A DNA stretch of 64,000 nt from an uncultured bacterium (GTDB lineage Bacteria; Bacillota; Clostridia; Oscillospirales; Oscillospiraceae): contig CATKXO010000005.1 in the NCBI GenBank assembly GCA_949840775.1, positions 29,811-93,810 of the forward strand, in the 5' to 3' direction. The position numbers and the translations under genes are program-made. This document shows positions 1-8,988 of the stretch, piece by piece (position 1 is the first letter of the stretch; each line of letters starts with the position of its first letter). The notes under the pieces are model-generated. The model worked only from the letters and a program-made list of their open reading frames with translations, was not told the origin of the DNA and did no database searches.

Positions 1-35
1 ATGGTCAGGCAGATCAGGATTTGCTGCGTTGTCAT
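1..35 (-). CDS. N-terminal fragment of an unknown gene running off the left edge
   Basis: An ATG at 35-33 lies 6 nt after a strong GGGAGG ribosome binding site (minus strand) and opens a frame reading MTTQQILICLT before the window ends. The start is hydrophobic, as in a permease or other membrane protein, but eleven residues are too few to name a family. A TTGCGT-17-TATGAT promoter lies about 65 bp upstream, and a hairpin (56-64 pairing with 75-83) sits in the leader just before the ribosome binding site. The neighbouring TetR-family gene is upstream on the same strand, with a terminator between them. Confidence 0.55.
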   Translation of the reverse strand, partial: MTTQQILICLT

Positions 36-97
36 ATAATTCCTCCCAAAAGCTCTTTGGCGGCACACACAGCAGCCGCCAAAAGCAGATTATTGGT

Positions 98-126
98 ATC
101 ATACCAGGAAAAACACCGGAACGCAA
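98..126 (-). promoter_or_regulatory. Promoter of the left-edge gene
   Basis: On the minus strand TTGCGT (126-121) and TATGAT (103-98) are separated by 17 bp. It lies between the terminator downstream of the TetR gene and the left-edge start codon. Confidence 0.5.
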
Positions 127-158
127 TATAGAACAAACTCCGTACTATAAAATATAAA

Positions 159-198
159 ACAGCCGATTTTCCTTGATATCTCAAGAAAAATCGGCTGT
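159..198 (-). terminator. Terminator of the TetR-family gene
   Basis: A long stem (159-176 with 181-198, loop TATC, one mismatch) is followed on the minus strand by a U-rich stretch. It lies about 40 bp after the stop codon of the TetR-family gene. The near-perfect symmetry means it could also act as an operator. Confidence 0.6.
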
Positions 199-239
199 AC
201 ATTTTATAAAATACTTTTTTGTACATTCCTACAAAGTTT

Positions 240-830
240 TCAGGCTTTCCGCCGGAAATCCTGGAGGAACATGGGCATCATGGCCTGGCTGTACTGGGTG
301 AGTGAGTAGTCCCCCTCAGACAGGCACCAGTCGTAAATCAGGGCCCGCTCGCACAGGGCGTATACCCGGACGATCTCGCTGACAGTGACATCGCTCCGCA
401 GCTCCCTCCGCTCCTGGCCCTGGAGGGCAATCTGCCGCAGCAGCCGGTAGTAAGTGCGGTTGTGGTCCATGAGGGACTTGTCCCCCCGGGTAACCAGCTG
501 GTAGGAATACAGCCTGGCCAGCAGGTCCAGGGAGATGGAGTTCTCGATCATGGCAAAGAGCTCCCGGTTCAGGTACATCAGCTGGTCAAAGCGGTCCATG
601 GCCGGGTCGATGGTCTCCATCAGGGCCTCATACTTCTGATCAAAGACGTCGGACAGGGTGGACAGCAGGGAGTCCTTGCCCTGGAAGTAGTGGTAAAAGG
701 ACCCCCGGGAGGTGCCTGACTCCTCGATGATTTCCTCCACAGTGGTGTCGTCGTAGCCCTGGCGGTAAAACAGTTTCCAGGCCGCGTCGATGATCTTGCC
801 CCTGGTATTTCGGGTGTTTTTCTTGGCCAT
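240..830 (-). CDS. TetR/AcrR-family transcriptional regulator
   Basis: This 196-residue protein has the classic TetR layout. An N-terminal DNA-binding domain (about residues 10-55) contains the helix-turn-helix TTVEEIIEESGTSRGSFYHYF, in which the SFYHYF recognition helix is diagnostic of the family. An all-helical C-terminal ligand and dimerisation domain follows. TetR proteins usually repress a nearby exporter or enzyme and release DNA on ligand binding. The left-edge membrane-like gene downstream on the same strand is a possible target; this is inference. The start is preceded by a GGGGG-type ribosome binding site. No ligand can be predicted. Confidence 0.9.
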   Translation of the reverse strand: MAKKNTRNTRGKIIDAAWKLFYRQGYDDTTVEEIIEESGTSRGSFYHYFQGKDSLLSTLSDVFDQKYEALMETIDPAMDRFDQLMYLNRELFAMIENSISLDLLARLYSYQLVTRGDKSLMDHNRTYYRLLRQIALQGQERRELRSDVTVSEIVRVYALCERALIYDWCLSEGDYSLTQYSQAMMPMFLQDFRRKA

Positions 831-910
831 AGTACCCCCTCAGTCTCTTCGCAGCCAGCAGCGTACCGGCCGAACGGGCGCCGTAAGAGTAATGTCCCTC
901 TGCGGGCATA

Positions 911-946
911 ATAAAACCCCAAAAGCCTTGCGGCTCCAGGGGTTTA
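911..946 (-). terminator. Terminator of tRNA-Val
   Basis: Reading the minus strand, AAACCCC...GGGGTTTT encloses an inner AGCC-GCAA-GGCT stem and ends in TTTTATTA, 3 nt after the tRNA CCA end. Confidence 0.75.
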
Positions 947-948
947 TC

Positions 949-1024
949 TGGTGGACGATACAGGACTTGAACCTGTGACCTCCCGCACGTCAAGCGGATG
1001 CTCTACCAGCTGAGCTAATCGTCC
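949..1024 (-). tRNA. tRNA-Val (anticodon GAC)
   Basis: A 76-nt cloverleaf on the minus strand. The acceptor stem GGACGAT pairs with ATCGTCC, the 3' CCA is encoded, the D arm contains AGCTCAGCTGGTAGAGC, the anticodon loop is TTGACGT (anticodon GAC, valine) and the T arm contains GGTTCAAGTCC. It has its own consensus promoter upstream and a terminator directly downstream, so it is a single-gene transcript. Confidence 0.96.
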
Positions 1025-1038
1025 GGACAGCAAAAATT

Positions 1039-1067
1039 ATTATACTCACGGACAGCGGGTTTGTCAA
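1039..1067 (-). promoter_or_regulatory. Consensus sigma-A promoter of tRNA-Val
   Basis: Minus strand: a perfect TTGACA (1067-1062), a 17-bp spacer and a perfect TATAAT (1044-1039), placing the transcript start about 8 bp before the tRNA 5' end. A perfect promoter is expected for a stable RNA gene. Confidence 0.9.
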
Positions 1068-1203
1068 TAGAAAATTCCGATTTTTTTGGCAATGGGTAAA
1101 ATTTTTGCGGTGGAAGAGAAATTTAAAAATATTGGTGAAATGTCCCAAAGAATGTGCTATAATAATTTGGCATTATCCCATTCTTTCATAGGAGGAATGT
1201 TCC

Positions 1204-2529
1204 ATGTTAAAACTCGACCTCTCCAAGCTGAAGGGTTTTCTGCCCGAAGACTATCTGACCTCCCGTCAGGACCGCCTGGCCAAGGCGGCTGAGATGGTGG
1301 CCGCCCACACCGGCCCCGGCGGAGACTTCACCGGCTGGGTCACCCTACCCCGGGACTACGACAAGGAGGAGTTCGCCCGCATCCAGGCGGCGGCCAGGAA
1401 GATCCAGCAGCAGTCCCAGGTGCTGGTGGTCATCGGCATCGGCGGCTCCTACCTGGGGGCCCGGGCGGTGATCGAGGTGCTGCTGTCCAACAACTACAAC
1501 TTGAAAAAGAAGGACACCCCCGACATCTTCTTCGCCGGCAACGGCCTGTCCACCGACGCCCTGCTGGAGCTGCTGGAGCTCATCGGCGACCGGGACTTCT
1601 CCGTCAACGTCATCTCCAAGTCGGGCACCACCACCGAGCCTGCCGTCTCCTTCCGCATCTTCAAGGAGCTGCTGGAGAAGAAGTACGGCAAGGAGGGGGC
1701 CAAAGAGCGCATCTACGCCACCACCGACAAGGCCCGGGGCGCCCTGAAGGGGCTGGCCGACGCCGAGGGCTACGAGGAGTTCGTGGTGCCTGACGACGTG
1801 GGCGGCCGGTTCTCCGTCCTCACCGCCGTGGGCCTGCTGCCCATCGCCGTGTCTGGCGTGGACATCGGCGCCCTGATGGCCGGCGCCCGGCAGGCTATGG
1901 AGGAGCTGTCCGTGGGCGGCCCGGACAACCCCGCCTGGCAGTACGCCGCCGCCCGCCACGGCCTGTATCAGAACGGCAAGGCCATCGAGGTTCTAGCCGG
2001 CTACGAGCCCCGGTTCCGCTTCTTCGCCGAGTGGTGGAAGCAGCTCTACGGCGAGAGCGAGGGCAAAGACGGCAAGGGCCTGTTCCCCGCCAGCGTGGAG
2101 TTCACCGCCGACCTGCACTCCATGGGCCAGTATATCCAGGACGGTGAGCGGGTCATGTTCGAGACGGTGGTCTCCTTCGCCCCCGCCGGGGAATACAAGA
2201 TTCCCAACGACCCCGCCAACGTGGACGGCCTGAATTTCCTGTCCGGAAAGCCCCTGTCCTTCGTGGCGGAGCAGGCCATGCGGGGCACCATCCTGGCCCA
2301 CGTGGACGGCGGCGTGCCCAACGTGCTCATTGAGCTGCCCCAGATCAGCGAGCAGAGCGTGGGCTACCTGATCTACTTCTTTGAGTACGTCTGCGGCCTG
2401 TCCGGCCACCTGCTGGAGGTCAACCCCTTCAACCAGCCCGGCGTGGAGGCCTACAAGAAAAACATGTTTGCCCTGCTGGGCAAGCCCGGCTACGAGGACC
2501 TGCGCAAAGAGCTGCTGGCCAAGCTGTAA
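1204..2529 (+). CDS. pgi: Glucose-6-phosphate isomerase
   Basis: Interconverts glucose 6-phosphate and fructose 6-phosphate in cytosolic glycolysis. The 441-residue length matches the short bacterial PGI group. Visible family motifs are the sugar-phosphate loop [14 protein letters not shown] (about 76-90), [14 protein letters not shown] (about 138-152), [19 protein letters not shown] (about 201-219) and the C-terminal [15 protein letters not shown] segment with the conserved Gln and Lys. The ATG follows TAGGAGGAATGTTCC, an excellent ribosome binding site. An extended -10 (TGCTATAAT, 1155-1163) lies about 40 bp upstream without a clear -35. It is monocistronic and convergent with nrdG. With pyk nearby, two glycolytic genes fall in the same 10 kb but in separate transcripts. 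Confidence 0.97.
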   Translation: MLKLDLSKLKGFLPEDYLTSRQDRLAKAAEMVAAHTGPGGDFTGWVTLPRDYDKEEFARIQAAARKIQQQSQVLVVIGIGGSYLGARAVIEVLLSNNYNLKKKDTPDIFFAGNGLSTDALLELLELIGDRDFSVNVISKSGTTTEPAVSFRIFKELLEKKYGKEGAKERIYATTDKARGALKGLADAEGYEEFVVPDDVGGRFSVLTAVGLLPIAVSGVDIGALMAGARQAMEELSVGGPDNPAWQYAAARHGLYQNGKAIEVLAGYEPRFRFFAEWWKQLYGESEGKDGKGLFPASVEFTADLHSMGQYIQDGERVMFETVVSFAPAGEYKIPNDPANVDGLNFLSGKPLSFVAEQAMRGTILAHVDGGVPNVLIELPQISEQSVGYLIYFFEYVCGLSGHLLEVNPFNQPGVEAYKKNMFALLGKPGYEDLRKELLAKL

Positions 2530-2561
2530 TCCCCGCCTCACTCTAACCGAATCAGTTGAAC

Positions 2562-2592
2562 AGGGTCCCCTGACATCCAGTCAGGGGACCCT
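2562..2592. terminator. Convergent hairpin between pgi and nrdG
   Basis: A perfect 12-bp stem (2562-2573 with 2581-2592, 7-nt loop) sits between the two convergent stop codons. The flanking T-tracts are weak on both sides, so efficiency is uncertain. Confidence 0.6.
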
Positions 2593-2607
2593 CTGATTGT
2601 GTCTTCT

Positions 2608-3129
2608 TCACTTCATGTACTCCTCCGCCAGCCGGACCGCTCCCGCCTGAAGCGAGGCGGGCACGTCGATAATCCGCTGGTTATTGGACCCCCGGAACCG
2701 CAGGCCCAGGTCCTTTTTCGCCAGAATAAAGGGGCCGTCCACCAGCACGTCCAGCCCCTCCAGCAGAGCCCGGCTGTGGTCCCCGACTTTCCCCCCGGCC
2801 AGCTCCTCGAAGAGGTAACCGGAGTAGCACCAGATCGTCTTTTGGGGCAGCGTTTCCCGGACCCGGCGGACCAGCTCCAGCACCGGCCCCTGATTGGCGG
2901 GCTCAAAGGGCTCGCCCCCCAGCAGGGACAGCCCTCGGATGTGGTCCGGAGCCAGCAGTGCGAGAATCTTTTCGATTTCGGCTTCCCCGAAGGGAGCTCC
3001 GAAGTCAAAATCCCAGGCCTCCGGGTTGAAGCACGCCTCACAGCGGTGGGTGCACCCGGAGACAAACAGCGACACCCGCACGCCGGGGCCGTTGGCCACG
3101 TCTACCTTTTTAATATCGGCGTAGTTCAT
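2608..3129 (-). CDS. nrdG: Anaerobic ribonucleoside-triphosphate reductase activating protein
   Basis: A radical SAM enzyme that installs the glycyl radical on NrdD so that anaerobic cells can make deoxyribonucleotides. The 173-residue protein has the radical SAM cluster motif CTHRCEACF (C-x3-C-x2-C, about residues 26-33), which binds a 4Fe-4S cluster and SAM. The GGEPFEPANQG glycine-rich SAM contact follows at about residue 70. The start ATG follows AAGGAGATTGTT. It is the last gene of the nrdD operon, but two unrelated small genes separate it from nrdD, whereas the two are usually adjacent. Confidence 0.95.
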   Translation of the reverse strand: MNYADIKKVDVANGPGVRVSLFVSGCTHRCEACFNPEAWDFDFGAPFGEAEIEKILALLAPDHIRGLSLLGGEPFEPANQGPVLELVRRVRETLPQKTIWCYSGYLFEELAGGKVGDHSRALLEGLDVLVDGPFILAKKDLGLRFRGSNNQRIIDVPASLQAGAVRLAEEYMK

Positions 3130-3139
3130 AACAATCTCC

Positions 3140-3655
3140 TTACCGCATAATTTTCAGCTTGGGGCACTTCTCCTTCAAAAAGGGCAGAAAGTTCTTCTGC
3201 TGCTCCGGGGTGAGACAGTCCTTGAACACCACAAAAAACTGCTGCATCCTGCTGATGACGAAAAAGACATGCTCCGTCTCCGCCGCCCGGGCAAAGTGCT
3301 CATAACGAAACAAGGTCTCGCCGCCGTTGGACAGGTTGTGAATCTGGACGCCCTCCGCCGTAAAAAAGCTCTCGTACCGGCAGAAGCCGCTGGGGTAGGC
3401 CTCCCGGAGCCGGGCGATGTTGTTCCGCAGCAGCCTCCGCTTCAATAGAGGAAGCTCCACAGCAAAAACCAGTGCGGCAATGATACAGACCACAACTAGA
3501 ATCATATTTCCGCCCACAAAATTCAGAGCCGCCGACCCGCAGAACAGCACGATAAATAGCAGTGCCAGCCATTTTGACCGGGGCGGCAGCAGATATTTGC
3601 CGAACTCCCGCAGAGTGCCCTCGTCCATGGTCCCCGAGGTGCGGTATTGGTCCAT
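3140..3655 (-). CDS. Small membrane protein with a YcxB-like C-terminal domain
   Basis: A protein of about 171 residues. After a polar N-terminus (MDQYRTSGTMDEGTLREFGK), two adjacent hydrophobic segments (about 28-50 and 53-70) form a membrane hairpin. A soluble tail of about 100 residues follows with the pattern seen in YcxB-like proteins, ending in VISRMQQFFVVFKDCLTPEQ. I chose the ATG at 3655 because GGGAAGTGG precedes it; the open frame extends further upstream without a ribosome binding site. It lies between nrdD and nrdG, 10 bp before nrdG, so it is co-transcribed with them. Its role there is unknown. Confidence 0.75.
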   Translation of the reverse strand: MDQYRTSGTMDEGTLREFGKYLLPPRSKWLALLFIVLFCGSAALNFVGGNMILVVVCIIAALVFAVELPLLKRRLLRNNIARLREAYPSGFCRYESFFTAEGVQIHNLSNGGETLFRYEHFARAAETEHVFFVISRMQQFFVVFKDCLTPEQQKNFLPFLKEKCPKLKIMR

Positions 3656-3720
3656 GTTCACCACTTCCCATCGTGAAAGATCGGGGCCCCCAGGCGGAGG
3701 CCCCAATAACGTACATGTTT

Positions 3721-4191
3721 TTAAAGAGCGTTTCCCTGTGCGCCGTCCAGGCGAATCAGCCTTGCGCCCTTATCCGCGGCGCTGAACACAGCGCCATAGG
3801 AGCAGTCGGGCTGAGCCTCAAAGGAAAACCGGGCCGTGGACACCTTCCGTCCCTTGCTGACCAGGGTGGCCTCCAGTTCTACGCTGCCGGGCAGCAGATG
3901 GCAAGCCACTCCTTTTCGCACCAGCGGCTGGGGGAGGTCGATCCCGTCAAACAGCCTGGAGGCTGTTCCCCGGACGCACTCCACCTCCCCCTTGTTTTGA
4001 GGCAGGTCCTGAGCATACAGGTAAAAGGTAGCGGCGTCCGGGTGCTCCGCCAAAAATTTTGATGAAACGGCTCGGGACTGCCTCCGGCCCAGTTTGAGCA
4101 GCAGAAAAATTGCGGCAAAGCAGAGAACCAGAACTGCCAGCAGGGCCGGCGGGCTGAGGGGCCGGTTTAAAGCCTGATATATGCGCTCCAT
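3721..4191 (-). CDS. Hypothetical single-span membrane protein
   Basis: A 156-residue protein with one N-terminal transmembrane helix (LLAVLVLCFAAIFLLLKLG, about 17-36), then a positively charged RRQSR stretch and a soluble domain of about 115 residues. By the positive-inside rule the soluble domain is probably cytoplasmic. I recognise no family. The start codon lies 3 bp after the nrdD stop and lacks a strong ribosome binding site, suggesting translational coupling to nrdD. Confidence 0.7.
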   Translation of the reverse strand: MERIYQALNRPLSPPALLAVLVLCFAAIFLLLKLGRRQSRAVSSKFLAEHPDAATFYLYAQDLPQNKGEVECVRGTASRLFDGIDLPQPLVRKGVACHLLPGSVELEATLVSKGRKVSTARFSFEAQPDCSYGAVFSAADKGARLIRLDGAQGNAL

Positions 4192-4194
4192 CGC

Positions 4195-6321
<2,127 letters not shown>

Positions 6322-6402
6322 GCCAGTTCTCCTCTCATTGGTAAAAGACGCTAAAAAAAACGCGCTTCCGCCCGGAGTGATTCCTCCACTCGGGAAGCAC
6401 GA
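6322..6402 (-). promoter_or_regulatory. nrdD leader with a terminator-like hairpin at the transcript 5' end
   Basis: The predicted transcript starts at about 6401. It immediately folds into a hairpin (6393-6401 with 6361-6369 including a G-U pair, plus inner stem 6387-6391 with 6375-6379) followed by eight U residues (6360-6353). There is no gene upstream on this strand for it to terminate, so it must act on the nrdD transcript itself, either as a 5' attenuator or as a stabilising hairpin. Confidence 0.6.
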
Positions 6403-6407
6403 TATGG

Positions 6408-6436
6408 ATTATAGCATATCCGCTCCCCTTTGTCCA
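6408..6436 (-). promoter_or_regulatory. nrdD promoter
   Basis: Minus strand: TGGACA (6436-6431), 17 bp, TATAAT (6413-6408) with an extended TGC upstream of the -10. The -35 is overlapped by an NrdR-type box. Confidence 0.85.
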
Positions 6437-6491
6437 CTATATCTTGTGCCGTCTTTCAGTACTTTTTGAGTATGAATACAAGATGTATTTT
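6434..6491. promoter_or_regulatory. Two NrdR-type boxes upstream of nrdD
   Basis: Box 1 (6434-6449) reads CCACTATATCTTGTGC, close to the established NrdR box consensus acaCwATATcTwGtGt. Box 2 (6476-6491) reads ATACAAGATGTATTTT, a weaker match in the opposite orientation. Their centres are 42 bp apart, four helical turns, and tandem NrdR boxes are known to lie an integral number of turns apart. Box 1 covers the -35, as expected for repression by NrdR with (d)ATP. The nrdR gene is not in this window. Confidence 0.75.
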
Positions 6492-6525
6492 ACACCCACT
6501 AACCCGGTCTTTCCAGGGGTTCCGG

Positions 6526-6554
6526 TTGCTATCACAAGCAAGTTATGGTATAAT
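6526..6554 (+). promoter_or_regulatory. mnmA promoter
   Basis: TTGCTA (6526-6531), 17 bp, then a perfect TATAAT (6549-6554), about 39 bp before the mnmA start. Confidence 0.75.
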
Positions 6555-6592
6555 TCAGATAAATTTTCAGCAAAATGCCCATGGAGGTCTCT

Positions 6593-7654
6593 ATGACAGA
6601 AAAAACAGCCGCCGCCATGAGCGGGGGCGTGGACAGCTCCGCCGCCGCCCTGCTCCTCCAGCGGGCGGGACACAGCCTGCTGGGCCTTACCCTGCGGCTT
6701 TTTGACGGGGAGGACACCCCCTCGGCGGACGCCGCAGCCGTGGCCGCGCAGCTGGGTTTCCCCCACCGCACCCTGGACCTGCGCCGGGAGTTCCGGACCG
6801 GGGTGATCGAACCCTTCGCGGCGGACTACGAGGCGGGGCGCACCCCCAACCCCTGCGTAGCGTGCAATCGGGCCGTAAAATTCGGCGGACTGCTCCAAAA
6901 GGCGGTGGAGCTGGGCTGCTCCCGGCTGGCCACCGGCCACTACGCCCGGCTGGACTACGACGCCGGTTCAGGCCGCTGGCTGCTGAAAAAGGCGGCCCAC
7001 CGGTCCAAGGATCAGAGCTACGTGCTGGCCGTTCTGACCCAGGCGCAGCTGTCCCGCGCCCTGTTCCCCCTGGGGGAGCTGTCCAAGGAGGAGGTGCGGG
7101 CCCTGGCCCTGGAGGCCGGCCTGGTCAACGCCCGGAAAGGGGACAGCCAGGACATCTGCTTCATCCCCGACGGGGACTACGGGGCCTTTCTCCGCCGGTA
7201 TACCGGGAGGGACTACCCCACCGGGCCCTTCCTGTATGAGGACGGGACCCTGCTGGGCTGGCACAGCGGGATTGTAGACTACACCGTGGGCCAGCGCCGG
7301 GGGCTGGGGGTGTCCTCCGGTCTGGGGCGGCTCTATGTAAAGGAGATCGTTCCTGAGCAGAATACGGTGGTGCTGTCCGTCAACGAGGGACTCTTCGCCC
7401 GCACCTTGACGGCGAACCGGCTCAACCTCATCCCCTGTGAGCGGCTGGACGGCCCCGTCCGCCTCCGGGCCAGAATCCGCTACCGCATGGCGGAGCAGCC
7501 CTGCACCGTGGAGCAGACCGGGGAGGATACCATCCGCCTCACCTTCGACCAGCCTCAGCGGGCCATCACCCCCGGCCAGACGGTGGTCTTTTATGACGGA
7601 GACCTGGTGGTGGGGGCGGCTGCCATCATCCAAGGAGGTTCCCATGGCGAATAA
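6593..7654 (+). CDS. mnmA: tRNA-specific 2-thiouridylase MnmA
   Basis: Thiolates uridine 34 of tRNA-Lys, -Glu and -Gln with sulfur relayed from a cysteine desulfurase. The 353-residue protein has the PP-loop ATPase motif [14 protein letters not shown] (residues about 6-19). It also has the first catalytic cysteine in [13 protein letters not shown] (about 91-103), the ATGHYARL loop, DQSYVLAVL, and the second catalytic cysteine in [12 protein letters not shown] (about 182-193). I chose the ATG at 6593, preceded by ATGGAGGTCTCT, over an upstream in-frame ATG at 6575. The 3' end overlaps the next gene by 11 bp, so the two are translationally linked. Confidence 0.96.
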   Translation: MTEKTAAAMSGGVDSSAAALLLQRAGHSLLGLTLRLFDGEDTPSADAAAVAAQLGFPHRTLDLRREFRTGVIEPFAADYEAGRTPNPCVACNRAVKFGGLLQKAVELGCSRLATGHYARLDYDAGSGRWLLKKAAHRSKDQSYVLAVLTQAQLSRALFPLGELSKEEVRALALEAGLVNARKGDSQDICFIPDGDYGAFLRRYTGRDYPTGPFLYEDGTLLGWHSGIVDYTVGQRRGLGVSSGLGRLYVKEIVPEQNTVVLSVNEGLFARTLTANRLNLIPCERLDGPVRLRARIRYRMAEQPCTVEQTGEDTIRLTFDQPQRAITPGQTVVFYDGDLVVGAAAIIQGGSHGE

Positions 7655-7952
7655 GAAGAACAAAAAGCGGCAGCACAGCCGCACCGTAGAGCTGAAACGG
7701 CAGCTGGAACAGGAGAAGCTGGCCGACGTGAAGAACCGGGAAAAAAACCGCTGGGACCCCGCCGGCCGGGCGCTGTTGTGGGGGGACCTGGTCTTTCTAG
7801 CCGTCATCTCTTTGCTGGAGCGCAATGGGCTGATTTCAAAGCAGGTGGGCGGACTGTGCACCATCCTGGCCGTCATCCTTCTGCTCACCGCCCTGTGGCT
7901 CCTGTTCGGCCAGAAAAAAGGGGATGGGCCGGGCAAGGGGCCAAGGCTGTAA
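7644..7952 (+). CDS. Small two-helix membrane protein, unknown
   Basis: A 102-residue protein with a very basic, coiled N-terminus ([20 protein letters not shown]) followed by two hydrophobic helices (about 50-66 and 72-93) and a short GKGPRL tail. The start overlaps the end of mnmA and carries its own AAGGAGG ribosome binding site inside the mnmA coding region. I recognise no family. The lysine/arginine-rich head could touch RNA or lipid head groups, but nothing in the sequence shows which. Confidence 0.75.
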   Translation: MANKKNKKRQHSRTVELKRQLEQEKLADVKNREKNRWDPAGRALLWGDLVFLAVISLLERNGLISKQVGGLCTILAVILLLTALWLLFGQKKGDGPGKGPRL

Positions 7953-8034
7953 AAAGGATTGATTTTCCTGCCGTCTTGGTATATGATAGCTACGATTCCC
8001 GGAAAATATCTTCCAAACGAGAGGACTTAACGCG

Positions 8035-8874
8035 ATGAAAAACAGCATTGCCCTGCCCGCCCTGGCAGTTGCCGGAGGGATGGCCGGATTTTTCCTGCGG
8101 CGGCTGCAGCTGGCCTCCGCCTACCTGCCCGACCAGGGCCTGTTCCTTCACGGCGCCCCCGCCACCTACCTCCTGCTGGGGCTCATGGCCCTGCTGGCCC
8201 TCCTCTTTTTGCTGCTGGTCTGGAGGCCGCGGGAGGGGCTGGACGACTTTCTTCCCGCCTTCGGCTCCCCCAGCCCAGGACAGATGACTATTCTGGTTGC
8301 TGCCGGCTTTCTTATGATTGCCGCCGGGGGCTTCGGTATGCAGGACGGCTTCCGGGCCCTCCGGCTGTGGCGGGCCGATCCGGGGATGTATCAGCTCTCC
8401 ACCCCCGGCTCCCAGATGCTCACCGGGGCGCTGTGCGTCCCCGCCGGGCTGGGCATGCTGCACATGGGCCGCATGGCCTACCGGGGGGGACTGACCACCG
8501 GCGGCTGTCTCCTGGCCCCCTTCCCCGCCCTGGCCGGGCTGGTATGGGTCTTCTCCGCCCACCTGGAGCATGGCACCGAGCCGGTGCTGATGAAGTACGG
8601 CTTCTCCCTCTTTGCCGCTTTGCTGCTCACCCTGGCCCACTACTACGCGGCCGGGTTCCTCTATGGCAAGCCCCGGCCCCGGCGGACCCTCTTCTGCGCC
8701 CTGATGGGGATTGTGGTGGGGATCACATCCCTGGCCAGCTGGCCGGACCTGTTCACCGCCGCCGCCACCGCCGCCTTTTCCCTGTCCGCCCTGGGCCTTG
8801 CCCACGCCCTGCTGGGCGGCCCCTGGCCTGAGCGAATGCCTCCCGCCGAGGAGGAAAACATAGATAACGCCTGA
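8035..8874 (+). CDS. Hypothetical polytopic membrane protein
   Basis: A 279-residue protein with about seven hydrophobic helices, the clearest at about 5-22, 40-62, 82-100, 125-143, 155-172, 186-206 and 219-262. The loops are rich in arginine, glycine and proline. It follows an AGAGGACTTAACG leader and is followed directly by a strong terminator, so it ends the mnmA transcript or is its own unit. No catalytic or transport motif is visible, and codon use matches the neighbours. Confidence 0.75.
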   Translation: MKNSIALPALAVAGGMAGFFLRRLQLASAYLPDQGLFLHGAPATYLLLGLMALLALLFLLLVWRPREGLDDFLPAFGSPSPGQMTILVAAGFLMIAAGGFGMQDGFRALRLWRADPGMYQLSTPGSQMLTGALCVPAGLGMLHMGRMAYRGGLTTGGCLLAPFPALAGLVWVFSAHLEHGTEPVLMKYGFSLFAALLLTLAHYYAAGFLYGKPRPRRTLFCALMGIVVGITSLASWPDLFTAAATAAFSLSALGLAHALLGGPWPERMPPAEEENIDNA

Positions 8875-8882
8875 CCCTGTTG

Positions 8883-8911
8883 GGGCCGGCGCCTTCGCCG
8901 GCCCACTTTTT
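8883..8911 (+). terminator. Terminator before metG
   Basis: A perfect 9-bp GC stem GGGCCGGCG/CGCCGGCCC (8883-8891 with 8896-8904, CCTT loop) followed by ACTTTTT. Confidence 0.85.
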
Positions 8912-8934
8912 CCCGCTGCATATCGTTAAAATTC

Positions 8935-8960
8935 GGGCCGCCGAGGGCGGCGGCCCCTAC
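8935..8960. repeat. Half copy of the dispersed double-hairpin repeat (copy R1)
   Basis: The hairpin GGGCCGCC-GAG-GGCGGC and the end GGCCCCTAC match, in reverse, the first half of the full copies elsewhere in the window. The second hairpin is missing. Confidence 0.6.
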
Positions 8961-8988
8961 AAATATCAACAAAAGGGAGCCCGTTACT

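Noticed and set aside
6361-6401. Known riboswitch class in the nrdD leader
   Set aside because: The leader is about 80 nt with a single hairpin; there is no room for a cobalamin or other recognised aptamer.
8875-8988. T-box leader for metG
   Set aside because: The gap contains only a terminator and a half repeat; there is no specifier loop or T-box sequence.
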